Below, piece after piece: positions 8,067 to 15,343 of a stretch of 38,858 nucleotides of DNA (its first letter is position 1; each line of letters starts with the position of its first letter). A program made the position numbers and the translations under genes. The notes under the pieces are model-generated. The model made no database searches. It saw only the letters and a program-made list of their open reading frames with translations, and was not told the origin of the DNA. The DNA is from Syntrophomonadaceae bacterium (lineage in GTDB: Bacteria; Bacillota; Dethiobacteria; DTU022; UBA8154). The DNA is taken from positions 1 to 38,858 of the forward strand of contig SLJK01000105.1 in the NCBI GenBank assembly GCA_007135125.1, read 5' to 3'.

Positions 8067-9050
8067 TTGGTAGACCTGGAAAAACTTAGAAATGCAGCAA
8101 AAGAGATCGTCTCACAGGACGATGTTAAGTATCTAATCGGCTGGAGAGATGGAACTTTTGGTTTTCGTATATCTCCTCATTTTATGGAGAGCCCTGAAGA
8201 GGCCGACAAGCTTATCTTTTCCCCGTTGTGCACAAATAATCTGGCGACCTATCTTACCATGGCCGAGAAACTTCCGATTCCAAGGGGAGAAGAGCCAGAC
8301 AGACGCAAGGTAGCTGTGATGGTTAAAGGCTGTGACAGCCGTGCTGTTGTTCAGCAGCTGGTAGAACAAGGGACAAATAGGGAAGAGGTATATATTATCG
8401 GTTGTCCCTGTGAGGGCGTGGTAGATATTAAGAAAATTGAGAAAAAGTTCCCTGATGTTTTGGAGTCAGTGGAGGCTCGTTGGGAAAATGGACAAATCGT
8501 CTTGAAACTGCCGGGAGGTGAGCAATCTTTTCCACGTGAAGAGGTATTAGCCCAAAAATGTCTTACCTGTCGCTATCCCAATCCTGTGCTGGCTGATACT
8601 GTGCTCTGGGACGAAGTAGAAGTACTGGGTGTTGAGGAATACGAGGACGTTAAAGAACTAGAAGGCATGGATTCTAAGGAGAGGTGGGCTTACTGGCAGG
8701 ACAAGATCTCGAATTGTATTAGATGCTATTCTTGCCGTAATGTGTGCCCCATGTGTTATTGTGAGGACTGTGTGTTGGAGCGTTTAAATCCCACCTGGAT
8801 GTTTCGCTCGGTCAACGTTGCAGAGAATACAGCTTATCAACTGGCCAGAGCCTTTCATTTGGCGGGGCGCTGTATTGAATGTGGTGAATGTGAGCGGGTG
8901 TGCCCAGTGGATATTCCCCTTATGAAGCTTAACAGGAAGTTGTATAAAGAGGTTCAAGAGGACTTTCAATTTGAACCCGGGCTGGATCCCGAGTCCAAAC
9001 CACTGCAGGCCAGTTACCGACCTGACGATAAAGAAGACTTCATTCTCTAG
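8067..9050 (+). CDS. flxC: FlxC-like iron-sulfur subunit (FrhB/FdhB-related, two [4Fe-4S])
   Basis: This 327-residue protein has an N-terminal FrhB/FdhB-like region, including VKGCDSRAVVQQL near residue 90 and IGCPCEGV near 112. Two clusters follow: CIRCYSCRNVCPMCYCEDC near residue 217 and CIECGECERVCPVDIP near 270. In Desulfovibrio Flx complexes one of two such proteins relays electrons between the NADH subunit and the MvhD-like subunit. The start is TTG 8067, preceded at correct distance by GAGGAGGAGG. It lies 14 bases after the flxD-like gene. Assigning C rather than B between the two ferredoxin-like subunits rests on the FrhB-like part and on gene order, and is less certain than the family. 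Confidence 0.82.
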   Translation: MVDLEKLRNAAKEIVSQDDVKYLIGWRDGTFGFRISPHFMESPEEADKLIFSPLCTNNLATYLTMAEKLPIPRGEEPDRRKVAVMVKGCDSRAVVQQLVEQGTNREEVYIIGCPCEGVVDIKKIEKKFPDVLESVEARWENGQIVLKLPGGEQSFPREEVLAQKCLTCRYPNPVLADTVLWDEVEVLGVEEYEDVKELEGMDSKERWAYWQDKISNCIRCYSCRNVCPMCYCEDCVLERLNPTWMFRSVNVAENTAYQLARAFHLAGRCIECGECERVCPVDIPLMKLNRKLYKEVQEDFQFEPGLDPESKPLQASYRPDDKEDFIL

Positions 9051-9061
9051 AGGTGGATACT

Positions 9062-10075
9062 ATGGATAGTATGATATTAAGTAAAGAAAAGATGAAAGAC
9101 TTTGTCGCAGCATTGGGGCAACAAAAGCTTTATGCTCCGCAAAAAGAAGGAGAAACCCTCAGGTTTTCACTGCTGGGAGAAGAGGATGTTCCCGAGCTGG
9201 ATTTTTCTAACACTACTGTTCCTCCCAAAGATGTCGTATTTCCTCAGACGGAGACCTTGTACCAGTATGAACTTGGTGGTACAGATATGAAAGAGCCTGA
9301 AGGTGGGGAAGAAGGAGCCGTTATGGGCATCAGGCCCTGTGATGCACGTGCCATGTCAATTGTAGACAGTTTGTTTTCCTGGGATGTAGACGATCCTTAC
9401 TACCTGGAACGGCGTTCGGGTAATACATTTATTGGACTTGCCTGTTTGGAGCCTTGTGTTAACTGTTTTTGTACTTCACTGGGTGGAGCTCCCGCCTCTA
9501 CAGAAGGCCTCGATGCTTTAATGACGGACTTGGAAGATAAATACCTGGTCAAGCCTCTCACAGAAAAGGGTGAAAAGCTTTTCCAAAAGGCTGCTGATGT
9601 CCTGGAAAAAGCGACAGAAGAAGATGTAGCTTCTGCTGAAAAGCTGCACGAGGAAGCTGCCGCAAAAGTTGCCAGGAATGTCGATACGCAGGGTATTCCA
9701 GAAAAGTTGCCCGAGCTCTGGGAGGCCGATCTCTGGAAGGATGTTTCCAATTCCTGCCTGGGATGCGGAATATGCACTTACCTGTGCCCCACTTGCCACT
9801 GTTTTGACATTCAAGATGAGGTAGAAGGTTTTGAAGGACGTCGGTGTCGAATGTGGGATTCTTGCATGTTTGGTGAATATACTCTGCATGCGTCAGGCCA
9901 TAACCCCCGACCTTCTCGCCGTGAGAGAACCAGAAACAGGATTAACCACAAGTATTCTTATTACGTTGATAAGTTTGGAACTATTGCATGTGTAGGCTGC
10001 GGCAGATGTATAGATTTCTGCCCGGTTAATATTGATATTCTAAACATTTTAACCCAGGTTAAGGAGGCATTATGA
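9062..10075 (+). CDS. flxB: FlxB-like iron-sulfur subunit (AsrA/HyhB-related, two [4Fe-4S])
   Basis: This protein resembles anaerobic sulfite reductase subunit A and sulfhydrogenase beta subunits: MGIRPCDARAMSIVDSLF near residue 85, CLEPCVNCFCTS near 127, then [4Fe-4S] motifs CLGCGICTYLCPTCHC near 235 and CVGCGRCIDFCPVNIDI near 310. A charged Glu/Lys/Ala-rich helix lies between about 170 and 215. ATG 9062 gives 337 residues; an in-frame GTG at 9053 falls inside the ribosome site AGAGGTGG and is unlikely to be the start. The stop overlaps the FlxA start by four bases. It would accept electrons from FlxA and pass them toward FlxC/FlxD and HdrA. Confidence 0.83.
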   Translation: MDSMILSKEKMKDFVAALGQQKLYAPQKEGETLRFSLLGEEDVPELDFSNTTVPPKDVVFPQTETLYQYELGGTDMKEPEGGEEGAVMGIRPCDARAMSIVDSLFSWDVDDPYYLERRSGNTFIGLACLEPCVNCFCTSLGGAPASTEGLDALMTDLEDKYLVKPLTEKGEKLFQKAADVLEKATEEDVASAEKLHEEAAAKVARNVDTQGIPEKLPELWEADLWKDVSNSCLGCGICTYLCPTCHCFDIQDEVEGFEGRRCRMWDSCMFGEYTLHASGHNPRPSRRERTRNRINHKYSYYVDKFGTIACVGCGRCIDFCPVNIDILNILTQVKEAL

Positions 10076-10920
10076 AAGAGAACGGTAATCCCTATAAGCC
10101 TTATATCGCAACTGTTGAAGACACCTGGTATGAAACTTACGGTGATCGCAGCATAAAAACTTTGAAGGTCGTATTTGATGACGAAAAAATTAGGGAAAGC
10201 TGGGAGCACCGTCCTGGCCAATGTGCCATGATTGGCTTGCTGGGAGTGGGTGAAAGCATGATTTCTATTTCTTGTTCACCTACCGAGGGCAAATTTTTAA
10301 GGTTTTCCGTCATGCGCATGGGCGCAGTAACCAGTGCTCTTCATGAGCTTGAACCCGGCGATAAGATGACTGTGCGGGGTCCATATGGAAACAGTTTTCC
10401 TGTGGACGAGTGGAAAGGTAAGAAAATCATTACCATTGGCGGAGGTATTGGGCAGGCCCCCTTGAGGCCGATTATCGAATATGTTCGCGCTAATGCAGAT
10501 AACTATCAGGATTTGACCGTAATTTACGGAGCCAGGACCTCTGGCGACCTCTGTTTTAAGGGTGAGTTTGAGGAAATGAGTGCTGATAAAATAGCTGAAT
10601 GTCACCTCTCGGTCGATATAGAAGAGGAGGGATGGCCTCACTTCGTTGGATTTGTCCCATCCTTGTTGATGGAAGTTAATCCTTCGCCCGAGAATACTAT
10701 TGCTATTACCTGTGGGCCTCCAGTTATGATTAACTTCGTTCTCCAAAATTTGAAGAAACTAAATTTTGAGGATGACCAGATCTATACCACCCTGGAAAAC
10801 AGAATGAAGTGCGGGTTTGGAAAGTGTGGACGCTGTAATGTGGGTAACCTTTATGTTTGTAAAGATGGTCCCGTATTTAACTATGCGACTCTGAAAGCTA
10901 TCCCTGAAGCCTTTGCCTAA
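10072..10920 (+). CDS. flxA: FlxA-like NAD(P)H oxidoreductase subunit (FAD, NAD-binding, [2Fe-2S])
   Basis: FlxA is the likely site of NAD(H) reaction in the cluster. The 282-residue protein has a ferredoxin-reductase-like FAD barrel in its first 100 residues (RPGQCAMIGL, SISCSPTEGK, VRGPYGNSFP), an NAD-binding domain beginning with IITIGGGIGQAPLRPII near 120 and containing VIYGARTSGDL and ITCGPPVMINFVL, and a C-terminal PyrK/AsrB-like [2Fe-2S] loop, CGFGKCGRCNVGNLYVCKDGPVF. Relatives include PyrK, AsrB and sulfhydrogenase gamma. No sulfite reductase catalytic subunit or dihydroorotate dehydrogenase follows, which supports the Flx reading. It is the last gene before a strong terminator. Confidence 0.88.
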   Translation: MKENGNPYKPYIATVEDTWYETYGDRSIKTLKVVFDDEKIRESWEHRPGQCAMIGLLGVGESMISISCSPTEGKFLRFSVMRMGAVTSALHELEPGDKMTVRGPYGNSFPVDEWKGKKIITIGGGIGQAPLRPIIEYVRANADNYQDLTVIYGARTSGDLCFKGEFEEMSADKIAECHLSVDIEEEGWPHFVGFVPSLLMEVNPSPENTIAITCGPPVMINFVLQNLKKLNFEDDQIYTTLENRMKCGFGKCGRCNVGNLYVCKDGPVFNYATLKAIPEAFA

Positions 10921-11013
10921 CTAAACCTTTTACTTATACTATTGCTGGAAGAAAGGTTTAAGCTCTGTGGGAGGTATACCTATCCGCTGGTATGTTAATT
11001 AGGGGCGAGTATA

Positions 11014-11056
11014 TCAGGGGGGCTGAGTTATTTGGCCCCCTGACTATATATTTTTT
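11014..11056 (+). terminator. Rho-independent terminator of the Etf/Hdr/Flx cluster
   Basis: TCAGGGGG at 11014-11021 pairs with CCCCCTGA at 11036-11043, and flanking TATAT and ATATA extend the stem. A run of six T follows at 11051-11056. It stands about 95 bases after the flxA stop and before rseC, so it separates the two transcripts. A second possible hairpin, AAACCTTT with AAAGGTTT, lies just upstream around 10922-10960. Confidence 0.85.
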
Positions 11057-11123
11057 GCTCTCTTATTCAAGTAAATAGAATTGTTTTGTTGAGTAGGTTG
11101 TGCGAGGAAGAAGGGTTAATGCC

Positions 11124-11594
11124 ATGGAGCATTTTGGTGAAGTTGTTGAGCAGGTAGAGGGCCATAGAGCCCGTGTTAAAATCCGGCACCAAGTTTCCTG
11201 CAGTACCTGTGGACGCTGTGGTGGGGTTTTCGGCAATCCTGAGAAAGAAAACACCTCTTTGGTGGAAGTCATAGACCCCATCGGAGCCAAGAAAGGGCAA
11301 CTGGTGAAATTGATAACCAAGGATTCGGAGGTGCTTCTGGCAGCCTTTCTGCTTTATATATTGCCGCTGCTAGGACTGTTAGGTGGGCTTTTTGCCGGTC
11401 GGGCTCTGGCTCCAAATTTGGGCCTGGAAGGCAGTCCAGATTTATGGGGTTTTGGTGTGGGCCTCATAGTAATGGTATTGGTTTTTTTAATTTTAAGATC
11501 GCAGGAAAAAAATATGAACCGTGGCAAGCGTTTTAAGGCTGAAATTGCGGAAGTTGTTAATGAAGAAGTAATTCCAGAAGAACTTCGTCCTTGA
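11124..11594 (+). CDS. rseC: RseC/MucC-like redox-associated membrane protein
   Basis: The 156-residue protein has the SoxR-reducing-system RseC architecture: an N-terminal soluble domain (MEHFGEVVEQVEGHRARVKI) with a cysteine motif CSTCGRCGG near residue 30, then two membrane segments at about 75-95 and 103-127, and a charged C-terminal tail. In gamma-proteobacteria RseC works with Rnf-like Rsx proteins in keeping SoxR reduced; in anaerobic Firmicutes its role is not established, but it often sits near electron-transfer genes. ATG 11124 is preferred to the upstream GTG 11100 because AGAAGGG precedes it and because family members start at MEHFG-type sequences. It has terminators on both sides and appears monocistronic. 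Confidence 0.83.
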   Translation: MEHFGEVVEQVEGHRARVKIRHQVSCSTCGRCGGVFGNPEKENTSLVEVIDPIGAKKGQLVKLITKDSEVLLAAFLLYILPLLGLLGGLFAGRALAPNLGLEGSPDLWGFGVGLIVMVLVFLILRSQEKNMNRGKRFKAEIAEVVNEEVIPEELRP

Positions 11595-11701
11595 AAAAAA
11601 TGTTATTGAGCAACTGCCGGGCTGTCATCGGGAAAAGGTCTCATTTGCCAGGCGGAGTGTTACCTGATTGTGGGCAGGGAAATAGTGCCGAGGCTGCCTA
11701 A

Positions 11702-11745
11702 AAAACGACTGGCAGTTAAGCCTGCAAGTCGTTTTGTTATTTTTT
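11702..11745 (+). terminator. Rho-independent terminator after rseC
   Basis: AAAACGACT at 11702-11710 is perfectly complementary to AGTCGTTTT at 11727-11735, and inner GCA/TGC pairs can form. T-rich sequence (GTTATTTTTTG) follows. The 107 bases between the rseC stop and this hairpin are GC-richer than usual intergenic DNA here and may themselves fold, so an attenuator for the downstream beta-oxidation gene is an alternative to a simple terminator. Confidence 0.82.
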
Positions 11746-11803
11746 GTAACAGCAGGGTAACACTAAGCGTATAAAAAATTAATGGAAACGGAGGTAAATA
11801 ATT

Positions 11804-13834
11804 ATGGACTCTGTAAATTTATATCCTAATCATGTTAACCCGCTATTGTATGAATCTGAGAGGCCGCTGCCGAAGGAGGTCGCTGTTATTGGGGCAGGCA
11901 CTATTGGTCCTGATATTGCATATTACCTGAAGAGCTCCAGGCCCGAGTGTCGCCTTATACTGGTTGATATCGTGGAAAAACAGTTAAAAAAGGCCGAGGA
12001 GAGGATTAACGGATATATACAGAAAGCTCTTGATAAAAAGAAGATGAAGCCAGAAAATGCCACAGCTGTGGCTGAGAATATTGTCTATACAACTGACTAT
12101 GAAGACTTGAAAAATGCAGACCTGGTGATTGAAGCGGCAACGGAGAATCTTGATATTAAAAGAAAGATTGTTGACATGATTGAGGGTATTGTCCGGGAAG
12201 ATACAATCATAACCTCCAATACCAGTTCCATCCCGGCGGAGAGAATTTTTGCCGAGGCCAGATTGCCCTCCAGAACTACTATTACCCACTTTTTCGCTCC
12301 TGCCTGGCGTAATCCGGCGGTAGAGGTTATTACCTGGAATGGGGTTGACCAAAGTATTGTCGACTACCTGAGGTGGATGTTTTGTATAACCGGCAAGGTT
12401 CCTTTTGTCTCCCGGGATAAGCTGTGTTTTATTTTGAACCGTATCTTTGAAAACTGGTGCAATGACGCCGTACTTTTACTTGATGAAAATATTACTGCCC
12501 GCAAGGTGGACCAGGTATCCCAGGAATTTGTTGCCGCCGGGCCCTTCTTCGTCTTAAATATGACCAGTGGCAATTTGATAATCGCGGAGACTAACACCCA
12601 AAAAATGCTTGAAGAAGGCGAGCATTATAAGCCTTCATATCTTTTGCGTTCAGTTAACACCTGGTTAGCCTTGAACCCGGGCGAAAAAGAAGAGGTGGAA
12701 CCGCAAACAGCTGATGTGGTGCGTAATAATCTCCTGGGTGTCCTCTTTTCACAGTCTTTTGATATAATCAACAAAGGCATCGGGACCCTGGAAGATCTAA
12801 ACCTGGGGTGTGTAATAGGTCTTGGCTTCCGCAAAGGTCCTTTTGATATAATGAGAGATTTAGGAGAAGAAAAAACAAAAGAGGTTATTTCCGGTTTCCA
12901 GAAAAAGCGCCCCGGAATGCCCGGGATTGAGGAGGATTACATCCATTACCAGAACTTTAAAAGAAGCATACTGGTTGATGAAATAGATGGAGTTAAGATT
13001 ATAACTATCAGGCGTCCTCATATGATGAACGCTTTAAACGATGAAGTAAATGCTGAGATCCTGGAGGTTTTAAAGGAAAACGAGTCAAATCCTTCAATTA
13101 AGGGTTTTGTCATTACCGGTTATGGAGACCAAGCGTTCTGCGCAGGTGCGGAAATAGGCAAATTTACAGAAGTACTGGGAGATTTTGAAGCTTCAGTGCA
13201 GTACTCCAGGGATTGCTCGCAACTGCTTCGCTATCTTGATTCGTCTCCCAAGCCTGTAGTGGCTGCTATCAATGGAATCGCACTTGGCGGCGGATTTGAA
13301 TTGGCTGTGCGCTGTCACAAGCTGGTTGCGGCAGAAAAAGCATGGTTCCAGCTTCCGGAAGTAACCCTTGGCATTCTCCCTGGAATCGGGGGGATAGTTG
13401 TCCCTTACCGCAGATGGCCCGAGGGCTCCAAAACCTTCCACAACATGATCCGCCAGGCTGCCAGACTGCCTGCAAAAGAAGCTTTTGAACTGGGTGTCGT
13501 TTCTGCTCTTGAAGATGATTACCTCAGCCTTATCCAGAAAGCGGTACAGGAAGTACAAGAGATGGCGGGTAAGCCCATTCCCAGAATTCCAGACAAACCG
13601 GTCGACATAGCCCCTCTTGAGCCTTTGGAGACCCCCAAGGCAGGTAAGCTGCAGCTAAGCAAAGAAGTCGTCGACATAATTGACAAAACCATTCAAGAAG
13701 CTGCATCCCAACCTTCCTTTGAGGAGGCACTGGAGGTCAATTATAAGGCTTCTGGCGAAGTTGCCTGCACAGAGAGTGCCCGGGAAGGAATCTCTGCATT
13801 TGTAGAGAAAAGGACTCCTGAGTTTAATAAATAA
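11804..13834 (+). CDS. 3-hydroxyacyl-CoA dehydrogenase / enoyl-CoA hydratase fusion
   Basis: This 676-residue bifunctional beta-oxidation enzyme would hydrate enoyl-CoA and oxidise the 3-hydroxyacyl-CoA with NAD. The dehydrogenase is N-terminal: Rossmann motif VAVIGAGTIGPDIA near 27, LVIEAATENLDIK near 108, and the catalytic region THFFAPAWRNPAVEVI near 167 with the expected His and Glu. A C-terminal HAD domain extends to about 375. The hydratase begins near 390 and keeps both catalytic glutamates, in GGGFELA and FQLPEVTLGILPG. The order is the reverse of proteobacterial FadB (hydratase first) and resembles fusions in archaea and some Clostridia. An excellent GGAGG precedes ATG 11804. The gene is monocistronic but lies next to the Etf cluster, supporting fatty-acid metabolism. 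Confidence 0.92.
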   Translation: MDSVNLYPNHVNPLLYESERPLPKEVAVIGAGTIGPDIAYYLKSSRPECRLILVDIVEKQLKKAEERINGYIQKALDKKKMKPENATAVAENIVYTTDYEDLKNADLVIEAATENLDIKRKIVDMIEGIVREDTIITSNTSSIPAERIFAEARLPSRTTITHFFAPAWRNPAVEVITWNGVDQSIVDYLRWMFCITGKVPFVSRDKLCFILNRIFENWCNDAVLLLDENITARKVDQVSQEFVAAGPFFVLNMTSGNLIIAETNTQKMLEEGEHYKPSYLLRSVNTWLALNPGEKEEVEPQTADVVRNNLLGVLFSQSFDIINKGIGTLEDLNLGCVIGLGFRKGPFDIMRDLGEEKTKEVISGFQKKRPGMPGIEEDYIHYQNFKRSILVDEIDGVKIITIRRPHMMNALNDEVNAEILEVLKENESNPSIKGFVITGYGDQAFCAGAEIGKFTEVLGDFEASVQYSRDCSQLLRYLDSSPKPVVAAINGIALGGGFELAVRCHKLVAAEKAWFQLPEVTLGILPGIGGIVVPYRRWPEGSKTFHNMIRQAARLPAKEAFELGVVSALEDDYLSLIQKAVQEVQEMAGKPIPRIPDKPVDIAPLEPLETPKAGKLQLSKEVVDIIDKTIQEAASQPSFEEALEVNYKASGEVACTESAREGISAFVEKRTPEFNK

Positions 13835-13870
13835 TAACCTGGAGATAGGCAGCAGAAAAACCGAACAGCA

Positions 13871-13893
13871 GGCTGCTCATTAAGTGAGCAGCC
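13871..13893. terminator. Perfect hairpin after the beta-oxidation fusion (first of two)
   Basis: GGCTGCTCA and TGAGCAGCC form a perfect nine-base-pair stem with a five-base loop, 36 bases after the stop codon. No T-run follows directly. With the second hairpin it probably ends or stabilises the transcript. Confidence 0.6.
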
Positions 13894-13906
13894 GATGACC
13901 GGTAAG

Positions 13907-13932
13907 TGGAGCCACCATAAAGGGTGGCTCCA
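13907..13932. terminator. Perfect hairpin after the beta-oxidation fusion (second of two)
   Basis: TGGAGCCACC and GGTGGCTCCA form a perfect ten-base-pair stem with a six-base loop, 13 bases after the first hairpin. Only a short pyrimidine stretch (CTCTTT) follows, so it is not a textbook intrinsic terminator. It may be a bidirectional or Rho-assisted terminator or a 3' stabilising structure. Confidence 0.6.
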
Positions 13933-14019
13933 AGCCTCTTTAAGATAATTGGCTGATGAACGGAGTAAAAGAACTATTTTAATTCAGTAATGACAGACTG
14001 CCTGGGTGGTGATTAGGAA

Positions 14020-15318
14020 ATGATTATGGCCGGAACGATGCGTGTTAATGAAGAGGGAAACCTGGAGATAGGTGGTTGCGACACCCTTAGGCTGGCAGAG
14101 GAGTTTGGCACTCCCCTTTACGTTCTGGATGAAACGCTACTAAGAGATAACTGTCGCCGTTATGTTCATGCTTTGCAGAAATATTATCCCAAGGGCAAAA
14201 TTCTTTTTGCCGGCAAGGCTTTTCTTGTCAAAGCCATGGCAAAATTGGTGGAGGAAGAGGGGCTTTCTCTGGATGTTGTCTCAGGGGGAGAGCTATATAC
14301 GGCTCTGCAAGCCGGCTTTCCTCCAGAACGGTTATATTTTCACGGAAACAACAAGTCCGAGGAGGAGATACAAGAAGCCTTGGAGGCTGGAACCGGTGTT
14401 TTTGTGGTGGATAGTTTTACAGAGATGGAAATTTTAGTCAAGATGGCCGGTAAAATGGGCAGGATGGCCGGAGTTTTGATACGTATAAAGCCGGGGATAG
14501 AAGCTCATACGCATGATTATATTCAAACCGGCCAGGAAGATTCCAAGTTTGGCTTTGGCCTGGAGGATGTAGAGACCATGAGGGCTATTCAACTGGCCCT
14601 TCGTTCAGAAAAATCTATTGAGCTTAAAGGTTTTCACTGTCATATCGGGTCCCAAATTTTTGATTTGGAGCCCTACAGGCTGGCTGTAAGAACAATGGTA
14701 GAGTTTATTTCCCGCGTGAAAGAAGAAACGGGGTTTATTGCTGAGCAGCTTGATCTTGGAGGAGGCCTGGGCATTCGTTACACGAAAAAGGACAATCCTC
14801 CCTCGATCGAGGCATATGTGGAGAACATTGCTTCGACACTAAAGAGCTCCTCCGAGGAAAAAGGAATTCCGTTACCGGAGCTGCTTTTAGAGCCAGGCCG
14901 TTCTATTGCTGGTGAAGCAGGTATTGTTCTTTACAGGGTCGGGATAATTAAAGATGTTCCCGGTATCAGGCGTTATGTTTCTGTGGATGGAGGTATGATG
15001 GACAATATACGCCCGGCCTTGTATAACGCACAATATGAGGCTTCTCTGGCTAATAAGGCCGCTGAAGAACCTTCTTCAAAAGTTACTATTGCTGGGAAAG
15101 CTTGTGAGTCCGGCGACATATTGATAGAAGAAGTATTGCTCCCCCCAGTAGAAAAAAATGATCTGTTGGCTGTTTTTAGTAGCGGAGCTTATGGCTATTC
15201 CATGGCCAGTAATTACAATCGCAATCCTCGCCCTGCAGTAATTTTCGTAAAACACGGAAATGCCAGAACTGTGGTACGCCGGGAAACGTATGAGGATCTT
15301 GTAGCCCTGGATCAATAG
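14020..15318 (+). CDS. lysA: Diaminopimelate decarboxylase
   Basis: LysA decarboxylates meso-diaminopimelate to L-lysine using PLP. The 432-residue protein has the fold III PLP-barrel motif FAGKAFLVKAM near residue 64 with the PLP lysine, SGGELYTAL near 90, the PLP-contacting HCHIGSQIFD near 208, LDLGGGLGIRY near 245, EPGRSIAGEAG near 290, and CESGDIL near 363 with the active-site cysteine from the partner subunit. GGGTGGTG lies seven bases before ATG 14020; an ATG at 14026 is also possible. It heads a tight lysA-dapF-dapL-asd set and is the last enzyme of the pathway the others feed. Confidence 0.96.
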   Translation: MIMAGTMRVNEEGNLEIGGCDTLRLAEEFGTPLYVLDETLLRDNCRRYVHALQKYYPKGKILFAGKAFLVKAMAKLVEEEGLSLDVVSGGELYTALQAGFPPERLYFHGNNKSEEEIQEALEAGTGVFVVDSFTEMEILVKMAGKMGRMAGVLIRIKPGIEAHTHDYIQTGQEDSKFGFGLEDVETMRAIQLALRSEKSIELKGFHCHIGSQIFDLEPYRLAVRTMVEFISRVKEETGFIAEQLDLGGGLGIRYTKKDNPPSIEAYVENIASTLKSSSEEKGIPLPELLLEPGRSIAGEAGIVLYRVGIIKDVPGIRRYVSVDGGMMDNIRPALYNAQYEASLANKAAEEPSSKVTIAGKACESGDILIEEVLLPPVEKNDLLAVFSSGAYGYSMASNYNRNPRPAVIFVKHGNARTVVRRETYEDLVALDQ

Positions 15319-15343
15319 ATAAAGATGGTTGGGGGGGTAACTT

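Noticed and set aside
9400-9889. Minus-strand open frames of 120-odd codons opposite flxB, and similar frames elsewhere
   Set aside because: They are mirror frames of well-supported genes, with low-complexity Ser/Phe-rich translations and no ribosome sites or recognisable domains.
2530-10920. Selenoproteins in the Hdr/Flx cluster, prompted by selA-selB
   Set aside because: All reading frames are full length, every motif cysteine is encoded as cysteine, and the UGA codons are ordinary stops overlapping the next start.
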